Shown: one piece after another, positions 1-6,374 of the stretch
How positions within the stretch are numbered: position 1 is the stretch's first letter
Layout of the letters: each line of letters begins with the position of its first letter
Source: Oligoflexales bacterium
GTDB taxonomy: Bacteria > Bdellovibrionota > Oligoflexia > Oligoflexales > Oligoflexaceae
Length of the DNA stretch: 7,271 bases
Assembly (NCBI GenBank): GCA_015232735.1
Contig: JADFZC010000123.1
Location: forward strand, 1 to 7,271
Direction of reading: 5' to 3'
Notes under the pieces: model-generated
The model's input: the letters and a program-made list of their open reading frames with translations, nothing else
Database searches by the model: none
Told to the model about the DNA's origin: nothing
Made by a program: the position numbers and the translations under genes

Positions 1-1
1 T

Positions 2-295
2 AAACAGGCAAAAAATGGTCTCGATCTTATCTCTTTATATTTAAACGAAGTTTGGATAGAGGCGGACCTGCGTGGCTACAGATTTGACAAGAGTAAATTC
101 ATCCAGGTAAAATCTGATGACAAAATTGCGCTTCCCAAGGGGCAGCTTCTTTATGAATGGGAACATCTTTTAAAAAAACTTGCTGTTAGAAGTCCGTCAA
201 AACTGGCTGAAATTGCAAAAGCTGGCAGACCGACGCCAAATCCCATTTTTACTGTGATTTCAGGTGACATCTGCGATTGGGAAAAAAGACATTAG
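2..295 (+). CDS. Pyrimidine-dimer DNA glycosylase-like protein, C-terminal fragment (PF03013 type)
   Basis: An open frame enters from the left edge and ends at a TAG (293-295), giving 97 C-terminal residues; the start is outside the window. I recognise the pattern of the bacterial Pyr_excise family (PF03013): ADLRGYRFDKSKF at visible residues 21-33, then GQLLYEWEHLLKKL at 47-60, and a tail NPIFTVISGDICDWEKRH at 80-97. The tail matches the usual HPLF-V-PG---WER ending of these proteins. The family is named after T4 endonuclease V, which excises UV-induced pyrimidine dimers. Many bacterial members are annotated this way without biochemical proof, so the DNA-repair role is inference. The N-terminal part, where the catalytic residues would lie, is not visible. 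The gene runs tail to tail into proS with a 5-base gap and no room for a terminator. Confidence 0.75.
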   Translation, partial: KQAKNGLDLISLYLNEVWIEADLRGYRFDKSKFIQVKSDDKIALPKGQLLYEWEHLLKKLAVRSPSKLAEIAKAGRPTPNPIFTVISGDICDWEKRH

Positions 296-300
296 TGCAT

Positions 301-2043
301 TTATACATTGTAACGCTGGTATTCATCCTTTATTTTTTGTTTTATAAACGGAATCACTTGTTCAAGCGGGACAAATTCGGTTGCCTGTCTGCCATCCCGG
401 TACTTAAATTCAATTTTTGCCTCAGCCAGCGTTTTAGGCGACAGGATAAGGCGCAGGGGAATTCCGATAAGGTCCGCATCAGCAAATTTCGATCCCGCTT
501 TTTCATTGCGGTCGTCGTACAAAACCTCGATACCAGCTGAAACAAGATCCGAATATATTTTGTCGACATCAGCGGCCATTTGCTCATCCTGGATATTGAT
601 TGAGACTAAATGAACCTCATATGGGGCAACGGAAATTGGCAAAATCATCCCGAATTTATCATGACTTTCCTCTATGATGGAAGCCAGATAACGACCAATG
701 CCGATGCCATAGCATCCCATGACGTGATGACAGGCCTTGCCGCTGCTGTCGAGATAGGTGCAGTTCATTGCTTCCGAATACCTTGTGCCTAAATGGAATA
801 TGTTCCCGATTTCAATGCCGCGGGTTTCCTGTAAGGGAGATTTGCATTCCGGGCAGGGATCATCTTTTATTACAGCAATCACGTCGCCGTGATAGACATT
901 GGGATGACCAGCAGAAGAAAAGTCACGGGCAAAATTAAACCCGGTATAATGGTGATCGACTTCGTTTGCTCCGATTGCCAGATTGGATGACTCTGTGATT
1001 GTCCTATCAAATACAACAGTGACTTTGTCCAGGTCAAGGTTTAAAGGTCCGAGGAATCCTGCAATGCAATTGGCGTTTTCTATGCTTTCAGCTGTAGCGA
1101 ATGTAACATTTTTTTGAATGATGCCCTTTAATTTTGTATCAGCAACTTCCCGATCTCCTCTAACGAAAACGATAACAAGCTTCTTTTCCGATGTTTCGTA
1201 GAGAACGGCTCTGCAGGTCTGCGATGGGGTGATTTTGAGAAATTTTGACAAATCGGCGATAGTGGTGTGATTTGGAGTATGAACTTTCTGCAAGGGCTGA
1301 GTTTCCGCACGGGTACATGGTACAGGAGAACAGGAGATTTCACGGTTGGCCTTATAACTGCATTTGCTGCAAGTGATTATGGTATCCTCTCCAGAGGGCA
1401 CAAGATGCATAAACTCGTGTGAAAATTTTCCGCCAAACATGCCGTTGTCCGACAGCACGCTGACAAAATTATTGATACCGCCTCGCTTGAAAATCCGGGA
1501 GTAGGCATCATGCACCTTATAATAATAATCCTTTAAATCCTCCTCGCTGGTATGAAAGCTGTATCCGTCCTTCATAGTGAATTCCCGCACGCGAACCAGT
1601 CCGCCGCGCGGTCTGGGCTCGTCACGGAATTTGGTCTGGATTTGGTAAACCATTACCGGTAATTGTTTATAACTGCGCAGCTCGGACCTTGCGATGTAGA
1701 CGACAGGTTCCTCGTGTGTCATGCAGAGGCACATTTCTTTGTTGTTCCGATCATTTAATCTAAACATGGATTTATCGATGCTTTGATATCTGCCCGATTC
1801 CTCCCACAGCTCCCGGGTCGACATGCAAGGCATCTTGATCTCCTGCCCTCCCACGCGATTCATTTCTTCCCGGACAATGTTTTCAAATTTCGCAAGCACC
1901 CTGTGAGCAAGAGGCATGAGTCCGTAAATTCCACTGGCAAATTGCTTTATATATCCAGCTCGAACCAATAACTTATGACTAATAAGCTCAGAATCCCTTG
2001 GCGGATCTTTCATCGTACGACCAACTAATTGACTCATTCTCAT
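301..2043 (-). CDS. proS: Prolyl-tRNA synthetase (bacterial type with editing insertion)
   Basis: This class II synthetase charges tRNA-Pro with proline in the cytoplasm, using ATP. It has 580 residues, normal for the bacterial type (about 570). Visible landmarks are motif 1 near 65-74 (GGQEIKMPCM); the proline-site TxE loop T109-H-E111; motif 2 at 138-158 with R140, E142 and R153; and motif 3 MGCYGIGIGR at 442-451. The inserted YbaK-like editing domain that clears Ala-tRNA-Pro spans roughly 250-395, with GDREVADTK at 296-304 and GANEVDHHY at 359-366. The anticodon-binding domain follows from about 472. Two CxxC pairs bracket the insertion (C225/C228 and C397/C400) and probably form a zinc site. 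The start ATG is chosen because AAAGGAA lies 10 bases upstream and the opening MRMSQL resembles E. coli MRTSQY; the next Met (residue 3) is less well spaced. The gene appears monocistronic, with a long upstream intergenic region. Confidence 0.97.
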   Translation of the reverse strand: MRMSQLVGRTMKDPPRDSELISHKLLVRAGYIKQFASGIYGLMPLAHRVLAKFENIVREEMNRVGGQEIKMPCMSTRELWEESGRYQSIDKSMFRLNDRNNKEMCLCMTHEEPVVYIARSELRSYKQLPVMVYQIQTKFRDEPRPRGGLVRVREFTMKDGYSFHTSEEDLKDYYYKVHDAYSRIFKRGGINNFVSVLSDNGMFGGKFSHEFMHLVPSGEDTIITCSKCSYKANREISCSPVPCTRAETQPLQKVHTPNHTTIADLSKFLKITPSQTCRAVLYETSEKKLVIVFVRGDREVADTKLKGIIQKNVTFATAESIENANCIAGFLGPLNLDLDKVTVVFDRTITESSNLAIGANEVDHHYTGFNFARDFSSAGHPNVYHGDVIAVIKDDPCPECKSPLQETRGIEIGNIFHLGTRYSEAMNCTYLDSSGKACHHVMGCYGIGIGRYLASIIEESHDKFGMILPISVAPYEVHLVSINIQDEQMAADVDKIYSDLVSAGIEVLYDDRNEKAGSKFADADLIGIPLRLILSPKTLAEAKIEFKYRDGRQATEFVPLEQVIPFIKQKIKDEYQRYNV

Positions 2044-2053
2044 TTTAATTTGT

Positions 2054-2060
2054 TTCCTTT
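2054..2060 (-). promoter_or_regulatory. Ribosome binding site of proS
   Basis: The minus strand reads AAAGGAA here, 10 bases before the ATG at 2043. This spacing favours Met1 over the in-frame Met at codon 3. It is a moderate Shine-Dalgarno match. Confidence 0.6.
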
Positions 2061-2134
2061 AAGTATTGTGATTAGTACGCGCATCATATCTTACATATAG
2101 TACATGCAGTTTTTAAGAAAATATTTTTGGGTTT

Positions 2135-2220
2135 TGTCATTTTGAACACCTAGAAAAATCTCCCCGGTTTTGACTTGTTCGATTCACTTGGAGTCCGGCT
2201 ATTAATATTCGGGGATGACA
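2135..2220. repeat. 86-bp imperfect palindromic intergenic element with TGTCAT/ATGACA ends
   Basis: The stretch opens with TGTCAT (2135-2140) and closes with its reverse complement ATGACA (2215-2220). An inner pair, TCCCCG (2161-2166) and CGGGGA (2210-2215), is also inverted, and CCGG occurs at 2164-2167 and 2194-2197. Read on the minus strand it begins TGTCATCCCCGAATATTAAT. From memory this resembles dispersed intergenic repeats that open TGTCATCCCCGAATG in Desulfobacteria genomes. Only one copy is present in this window, so its being a genomic repeat is inference. It is clearly more G/C-rich than the DNA around it. It lies upstream of proS and encodes nothing visible. Confidence 0.55.
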
Positions 2221-2446
2221 GCTGACCCAAATTCTTTTTCTCAAATTTTATATATTATAGATGTTTAGGTATTTTTACGAGCAGGGAAATACAATCGAGG
2301 AGCGGCATCTATTCATATTATTAACCATTTTAATATCAACATGTTAAAGTGAAATATGCTTTTGAAGATAATCAATCATTTTATTAACAAAGTGGGTTTA
2401 TATTAAAAAATTTGAAAGCGGCACTCTGTTAGCACGGATTTCTGCG

Positions 2447-2487
2447 AATATTACTAATAATAAGATCAAATTATTAATAGTAAAATT
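2447..2487. repeat. A/T-rich inverted repeat (hairpin or operator-like dyad)
   Basis: The arms TTACTAATAATAA (2451-2463) and TTATTAATAGTAA (2471-2483) are inverted copies with one mismatch, separated by a 7-base loop GATCAAA. Allowing one more mismatch, pairing extends to 2447 and 2487. There is no G/C-rich stem and no terminal T-run, so it is not a standard intrinsic terminator. It lies about 130 bases upstream of the small secreted-peptide gene, where it could be a protein-binding dyad. In A/T-rich DNA a chance origin cannot be excluded. Confidence 0.45.
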
Positions 2488-2604
2488 TGTTTGAATATAC
2501 TCAACATTTTCTTTGGGGGATAGAAAGACCAAAATATTAAATATTGGTATATTATTTACTATATTGATTGTTTCTCATACAAAATTCCCAAATACTATAT
2601 TTGC

Positions 2605-2613
2605 AGGAGGTGA
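2605..2613 (+). promoter_or_regulatory. Perfect Shine-Dalgarno sequence of the small secreted-peptide gene
   Basis: AGGAGGTGA is a full-length match to the anti-Shine-Dalgarno end of 16S rRNA. It is followed by 6 bases (ACATTA) and the ATG at 2620. It is the strongest ribosome binding site in the window, and it fixes the start codon and the reality of this small gene. Confidence 0.85.
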
Positions 2614-2619
2614 ACATTA

Positions 2620-2868
2620 ATGAAATTGTCAGGGCGAATAAGTTCATATCTTGTAACGACCGTAATGCTCGCAGGATTCTCTTTTGTAGCAATTACCACA
2701 GATGCCAGTTCAGAAGATTTAGGCACAAAATGGTGTTGTATAAAGGACGGCAAAGAGATCCTGGGGAAAACAACATGTATTTATGATGTAATACTGGGAA
2801 TATATTTTTCATTTAAATCTATGCCTTATCTCAATAATACAAAAATCCCTATTAATTTCGTCAAGTGA
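2620..2868 (+). CDS. Small secreted cysteine-containing peptide, unknown function
   Basis: I do not recognise this 82-residue protein. The N-terminus looks like a Sec signal peptide: a basic start (MKLSGR), a hydrophobic core at about 7-27, and a likely cleavage after T-D-A29. That leaves a mature peptide of about 53 residues. The mature part has three cysteines in KWCCIKDGKEILGKTTC (C39, C40, C53), then a hydrophobic stretch IYDVILGIYFSF (54-65) and a short polar tail. The start is fixed by the ideal AGGAGGTGA. The last 19 codons and the stop run opposite the 3' end of the convergent ABC exporter-like gene. The codons are in exact antiparallel register, so these residues may not be the ancestral C-terminus. 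Possible roles are a secreted peptide, a bacteriocin-like precursor, or a truncated remnant of a longer exported protein. No GG-type leader is visible. Expression is likely; function is unknown. Confidence 0.65.
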   Translation: MKLSGRISSYLVTTVMLAGFSFVAITTDASSEDLGTKWCCIKDGKEILGKTTCIYDVILGIYFSFKSMPYLNNTKIPINFVK

Positions 2869-4176
2869 TCGACTTATTTTCTCAGTGTTCTGAATGTCAA
2901 GATTTGCATCCCATTCATCTAATAAAAGAATTTTTCCCGGTTTCTCATCAGAAATTTCCTTTATTATGGAAATCATTGTCTCTCCTGTAGAGAACTGGCT
3001 CGTGTTTGATTTGAACAGTAAATCATTTTTAGCGGGGAGATAAAATGATATGTCCGGATATTTTTCCTTCAACTTGATGAGAAGAGTTGATTTGCCGCTG
3101 CCGTTTTCGCCTCTAACAGTCCAACGGGTTCCCAACTGAAATTGCTCGGTAATCTTTTCGAGATCAGCAAATTTTGAAATTTTAAAGATTTGATCTCCCT
3201 TATTGAGAGAAATTTGCGCCCATGAAATTCTTGAATCAAGGTCAATTGGTGTCAATGGAACGAGAATTTCAAAAAGACCATCAATTTCAGCAGATATTTG
3301 GTGATATTTGGCAAAATATGATGTGACCACATATAGATGGTTTAATATCATCAGTTGCCGAGGAAGAGAAGAAAACAATACTGCGAGATAAGTATAATTA
3401 TTAATATTTTGTATTACAGAGTATATGAGAACAGCCAGAACCGGCAGAACTGTAAGCGCTGATACAGATTCAGATACGCCATAGGTAAGTCGATTTAATT
3501 GTATATCCTTTCTAGCACTATTTTCATAGGCTTCATCTTTTGCATTTTTCCATAATAGAGCATTGTAACTATTAGACAGAACCAGGTTATCCCAGGCCTT
3601 TAAAAGTATATTTGTTAATGAAACTCTAGAATCTTGAGCCTCGGATGAAGCATTCTGGATATAGTTTTTTGTGAAAAAAATCGAAAGAAAAGAGACTGAT
3701 AAACTACAAACATAGGCAATAATAAATGCACTATCAATAACAATGGCAACCATTAATATATTTAGAAAAACATTTAAACTAGTGGAAACTGCATCAAAGA
3801 GGAAATATAGTAGCTGTTCAGCAACTCTAAATGATTCATTACAAAAAAATGGTAGTCGTTTATCCTTAGTCGAATTACCTATCCAATTCGATGGAGAAAA
3901 AGAGTTGGAATATACATACGTGTTTACCAAATTCTTAAATATGGCTTGTTTCCACCTAATCAAGGACACTATAGACAAATAGGCTGGAAGGTAGGGAATA
4001 ATCAAAGATGTCAGAAAAAAAATCAGGTAATCAGTAAAGTACGTTTTATTACTTACTGCCTCGAATAATTTGGCAAGCCATAGTGTTGAGGAGGCTACAA
4101 TAGCTTGCTGGATTATGATAAAACAAAAAGTCGGAATTAGGTGAAAATGGATGAAAATTTTCTTCATGTCATTCAA
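2809..4176 (-). CDS. Half-size ABC exporter-like protein with a compact, atypical ATPase domain
   Basis: A 455-residue protein with a hydrophobic N-terminal part to about residue 290, probably six membrane helices (about 9-38, 45-73, 123-148, 149-169, 235-257, 261-288), followed by an ATPase domain. The domain shows Walker A GENGSGKST (356-364), a signature-like FSTGE (395-399) in place of LSGGQ, Walker B KILLLDE (415-421), D-loop ANLD (424-427) and H-loop His452. Only about 30 residues separate Walker A from the signature, against roughly 100 in MsbA-type exporters. The helical subdomain is thus nearly absent, and the Q-loop position reads YLPAKND with Ala where Gln is usual. The protein stops three residues after the H-loop. 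DEW after Walker B recalls the DEWAADQD of YojI/SyrD/PvdE-type exporters. An export role is inference and the substrate is unknown. The gene is A/T-rich beside its neighbours and starts 102 bases after the fused-ATPase gene. Confidence 0.8.
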   Translation of the reverse strand: MNDMKKIFIHFHLIPTFCFIIIQQAIVASSTLWLAKLFEAVSNKTYFTDYLIFFLTSLIIPYLPAYLSIVSLIRWKQAIFKNLVNTYVYSNSFSPSNWIGNSTKDKRLPFFCNESFRVAEQLLYFLFDAVSTSLNVFLNILMVAIVIDSAFIIAYVCSLSVSFLSIFFTKNYIQNASSEAQDSRVSLTNILLKAWDNLVLSNSYNALLWKNAKDEAYENSARKDIQLNRLTYGVSESVSALTVLPVLAVLIYSVIQNINNYTYLAVLFSSLPRQLMILNHLYVVTSYFAKYHQISAEIDGLFEILVPLTPIDLDSRISWAQISLNKGDQIFKISKFADLEKITEQFQLGTRWTVRGENGSGKSTLLIKLKEKYPDISFYLPAKNDLLFKSNTSQFSTGETMISIIKEISDEKPGKILLLDEWDANLDIQNTEKISRSLDEINRDFCIIEIRHRFK

Positions 4177-4278
4177 TTTAATTATCCCCTGAGGAGTTTT
4201 AGGAATTCAGAATTTATTTTTGTTGCTTGCCCGTTTGGAATAAAAAGAGTTGAAGCAAATGTTACCTGTGGTAGCAAT
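4177..4278 (-). other. 102-bp spacer between the fused ATPase gene and the ABC exporter-like gene
   Basis: The spacer shows no strong terminator. On the minus strand there is a tiny TACC-ACA-GGTA hairpin near its start (4 bp stem), and a TTGCTT/AAGCAA pair with a long loop, neither followed by a T-run. No convincing promoter is visible. The exporter-like gene could therefore be read through from the peptide-importer operon, or start from an unrecognised promoter here. Confidence 0.4.
4185..4190 (-). promoter_or_regulatory. Ribosome binding site favouring a TTG start for the ABC exporter-like gene
   Basis: The minus strand reads AGGGGA, 8 bases before the TTG at 4176. The alternative in-frame ATG at 4167 would be 17 bases away, which is too far. 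An in-frame TGA lies 11 codons upstream of the TTG, so no longer start is possible except with very rare codons. Confidence 0.55.
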
Positions 4279-6360
4279 TCAACCTTGTTTTTCAATGCAG
4301 CTTTCAAAATTCATTTTGTTCATTTCAAGAGATTTCTCAAATCCAAAACAACGTACCCAGTGGGTACCATCAAGAACAGTTGACTGGGGATAACCCGAAA
4401 TGCACTGTTCCGTCCATTTTTGCGATATTCCATATTTAGCATAAAGCGGGCACCGAGGATGAAAGTGACACCCCTGGGGCCGATGAATTGCGGACGGGAC
4501 ATCCCCGGACAGGGGGCTTGCGGGCATATGACCGGAGCCAATTTTGGGTACTGCTGCAAGCAGACTCATTGTATAAGGATGAATTGGTCTTGTCAGGATT
4601 TTTCCTGTTTCTCCATACTCTACAATTCGTCCGAGGTACATTACGGCCACTTCCTGGGCAATATAGGATACGACACTGATGTCGTGAGTTATGAACAGAT
4701 ATGTCAGCTTGTGTTTTATTTGCAGGGTCTTCAAAAGATTCAGCACCTGGGCCTGCACGGAAACGTCCAGCGCACTTGTCGCTTCATCCAAAACAATAAA
4801 ACGGGGTTTGAGCACCAAAACCCTGGCAATCGCTATTCGTTGTCTCTGGCCGCCGGAAAATTCATGAGGATACCGCTGCGCCATTTCCCGCATGAGTCCA
4901 ACATCTTCAAGTGCTTCATAAATTCTTTCATTGAGCTTTTCTGTATTCTCGCAGGGAAAATGGACTTTCAGGCCCTCCAGTATAATCTGCCGCACCGTTA
5001 ACCTGGGATTTAATGATCCATATGGATCCTGAAAAACAATTTGCAGGTTCTTGCGGACTCCTGTAAGCCTTTTGCGGTCAAGGCACAGTACATTTTGTCC
5101 ATCAAAGAACACCCCTCCTTCCGTCTCCTCGATCAATCTCAAAATGCTCTGCCCTAATGTTGTCTTGCCGCAACCGGACTCTCCGACTATAGCAAGAGTA
5201 AGTCCCTCCGGGATATCAAGAGAGACATCATCGACAGCCTTGATCGTATTTACGACTCTTTTCAATAAACCGATTCGTACAGGAAAGTGAGTTTTAAGTT
5301 CGCGAATGCTTATCAAATCGCTCTTATGATCGACATCAGACAGTATTGGAGCACGCTCGTCGTCTTGAGTGAGTTTCAGGTTTTGGATGTCTGGTTCACC
5401 CAAACGTAAACAGGCTACTCCATGACCGTTTTCCATTCTGGTCAGCTCCGGATTTTGAGTCCGGCAACGATCAATGACAAAATCACAGCGTTCACCGAAA
5501 TAACAGCCTGATTCCGGCAGGCGGGTGGCCGGTGTCACGATACCTGGAATGACTGGCAGGAATGCACCTCTTTTATTGAGATCTGGAATACATGCCATAA
5601 GTTTTGCCGTATAGGGATGACCGGGATTATTGAAAATTTGATCTCTTTGCCCCCACTCCACAATTCGGCCTGAATACATCACTATGATCTCTTCGCACAT
5701 CTGATTGACAATACCGAGATCATGAGTGATAAGGATGAGAGCCGCTCCGGTCTCCTTTTGCATTTTCTTCAAAAGATTCAATATTTGTGCCTGAATGGTC
5801 ACGTCGAGCGCTGTCGTCGGTTCGTCGGCAATAAGAATTTTGGGATTCAATATCATTGCCATGGCGATCATGATCCGTTGCCGCATGCCTCCGGATAATT
5901 GATTGGGATAGCTATTCATAAGGACATCAAGGGAGGTAAGGCCCATCTGTTCAAGAAGCATGTGAATACGCTTATCTGCCTGCCGGCAGTCCATTCCCAG
6001 ATGGTTGCTGAGTGGTTCTCGCAATTGGTTGCCTATGGTATAGACAGGGTTCAGGGCTGTCATCGGCTCTTGAAAGATCATGGCGATCTCCTTGCACCTG
6101 ATCTGGCGCATGCCCTTGTCGCTCTCCTTAAGGAGATCCCTGCCGGCAAACCAGATACACCCAGTGGGATGGTAAGCCCGCGTTTGATGTAATAGACGCA
6201 TAATAGTCATCGCTGTGACCGATTTGCCACAGCCTGACTCCCCGACAATGGCGAGGCTTTTGCCTGGTGCAAGGTCGAAGGAGATGCCATCGACCGCCCT
6301 GGCTGGCCCCACTTCGGTTTCAAACCATGTCCTCAAATTCTCGACTTTCAATAACGTCAT
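4279..6360 (-). CDS. yejF: Fused double-ATPase subunit of a peptide ABC importer (YejF / DppD-DppF type)
   Basis: This cytoplasmic subunit supplies both nucleotide-binding domains for an importer of oligopeptides. Half 1 has Walker A GESGCGKS (40-47), Q97, signature LSGGMRQR (155-162), Walker B LIADE (176-180) and H213. Half 2 has Walker A GESGCGKT (393-400), Q444, signature FSGGQRQR (501-508), Walker B IVLDE (522-526) and H559. Both halves keep all catalytic motifs. Each half is followed by an oligo_HPY-type tail beginning HPYT (248 and 594), with a four-cysteine set: C286, C292, C299, C317 and C631, C637, C653, C671. At 693 residues it is longer than E. coli YejF (about 530), because both tails are full. 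It follows the yejE-like permease by 14 bases, with GGAAG 4 bases before the ATG, so the two are co-transcribed. In E. coli YejABEF imports microcin C and peptides; the substrate here is not known. DppDF or OppDF fusion naming would be equally fair. Confidence 0.93.
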   Translation of the reverse strand: MTLLKVENLRTWFETEVGPARAVDGISFDLAPGKSLAIVGESGCGKSVTAMTIMRLLHQTRAYHPTGCIWFAGRDLLKESDKGMRQIRCKEIAMIFQEPMTALNPVYTIGNQLREPLSNHLGMDCRQADKRIHMLLEQMGLTSLDVLMNSYPNQLSGGMRQRIMIAMAMILNPKILIADEPTTALDVTIQAQILNLLKKMQKETGAALILITHDLGIVNQMCEEIIVMYSGRIVEWGQRDQIFNNPGHPYTAKLMACIPDLNKRGAFLPVIPGIVTPATRLPESGCYFGERCDFVIDRCRTQNPELTRMENGHGVACLRLGEPDIQNLKLTQDDERAPILSDVDHKSDLISIRELKTHFPVRIGLLKRVVNTIKAVDDVSLDIPEGLTLAIVGESGCGKTTLGQSILRLIEETEGGVFFDGQNVLCLDRKRLTGVRKNLQIVFQDPYGSLNPRLTVRQIILEGLKVHFPCENTEKLNERIYEALEDVGLMREMAQRYPHEFSGGQRQRIAIARVLVLKPRFIVLDEATSALDVSVQAQVLNLLKTLQIKHKLTYLFITHDISVVSYIAQEVAVMYLGRIVEYGETGKILTRPIHPYTMSLLAAVPKIGSGHMPASPLSGDVPSAIHRPQGCHFHPRCPLYAKYGISQKWTEQCISGYPQSTVLDGTHWVRCFGFEKSLEMNKMNFESCIEKQG

Positions 6361-6364
6361 AAAT

Positions 6365-6369
6365 CTTCC
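6365..6369 (-). promoter_or_regulatory. Ribosome binding site of the fused ATPase gene
   Basis: The minus strand reads GGAAG 4 bases before the ATG at 6360, inside the 14-base gap after the permease stop codon. The spacing is slightly short but acceptable, and it supports operon translation. Confidence 0.5.
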
Positions 6370-6374
6370 AATGA

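Larger units (their letters stand above)
2044..2619. other. Long A/T-rich intergenic region between divergent proS and the small secreted-peptide gene
   Basis: About 575 bases without a convincing gene. The only short frames are peptides of 13-16 codons on the minus strand with no ribosome binding site. It holds an 86-bp palindromic element (2135-2220) and an A/T-rich inverted repeat (2447-2487), listed separately. It must contain the promoters of both divergent genes, but none stands out. For proS, a TATGAT at 2088-2083 (minus) would give a short leader but has no good -35. For the small gene, TATACT at 2496-2501 has a weak TTAATA 16 bases upstream. In such A/T-rich DNA these hexamers can arise by chance. 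ATATTG occurs twice (2541-2546 and 2561-2566), 20 bases apart, which could be operator-like or chance. Confidence 0.6.

Noticed and set aside
2044..2134. T-box or other proline-responsive leader before proS
   Set aside because: There is no T-box sequence, specifier stem or terminator-antiterminator pair in the minus-strand leader.
2467..2507. Minus-strand 13-codon hydrophobic peptide frame (MLSIFKQILLLII)
   Set aside because: It has no ribosome binding site upstream and arises in A/T-rich sequence overlapping the inverted repeat, so it is most likely chance.
2572..2601. Promoter-like pair TTCTCA and TATATT just before the small gene
   Set aside because: Transcription would start at about 2608, inside the Shine-Dalgarno sequence at 2605-2613, so it could not give a normally translated mRNA.
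2568..2786. A 72-codon plus-strand frame overlapping the small secreted-peptide gene
   Set aside because: It has no ribosome binding site of its own and no recognisable domain. The ideal AGGAGGTGA and signal peptide belong to the frame starting at 2620.
4200..4278. Intrinsic terminator after the fused ATPase gene
   Set aside because: The only hairpins are a 4-bp stem and a 6-bp stem with a long loop, neither followed by a T-run on the minus strand.
4420..5001. A 193-codon plus-strand frame
   Set aside because: It lies wholly antisense to the fused ATPase gene, which has complete catalytic motifs there. It is a shadow frame in moderately G/C-rich coding sequence.
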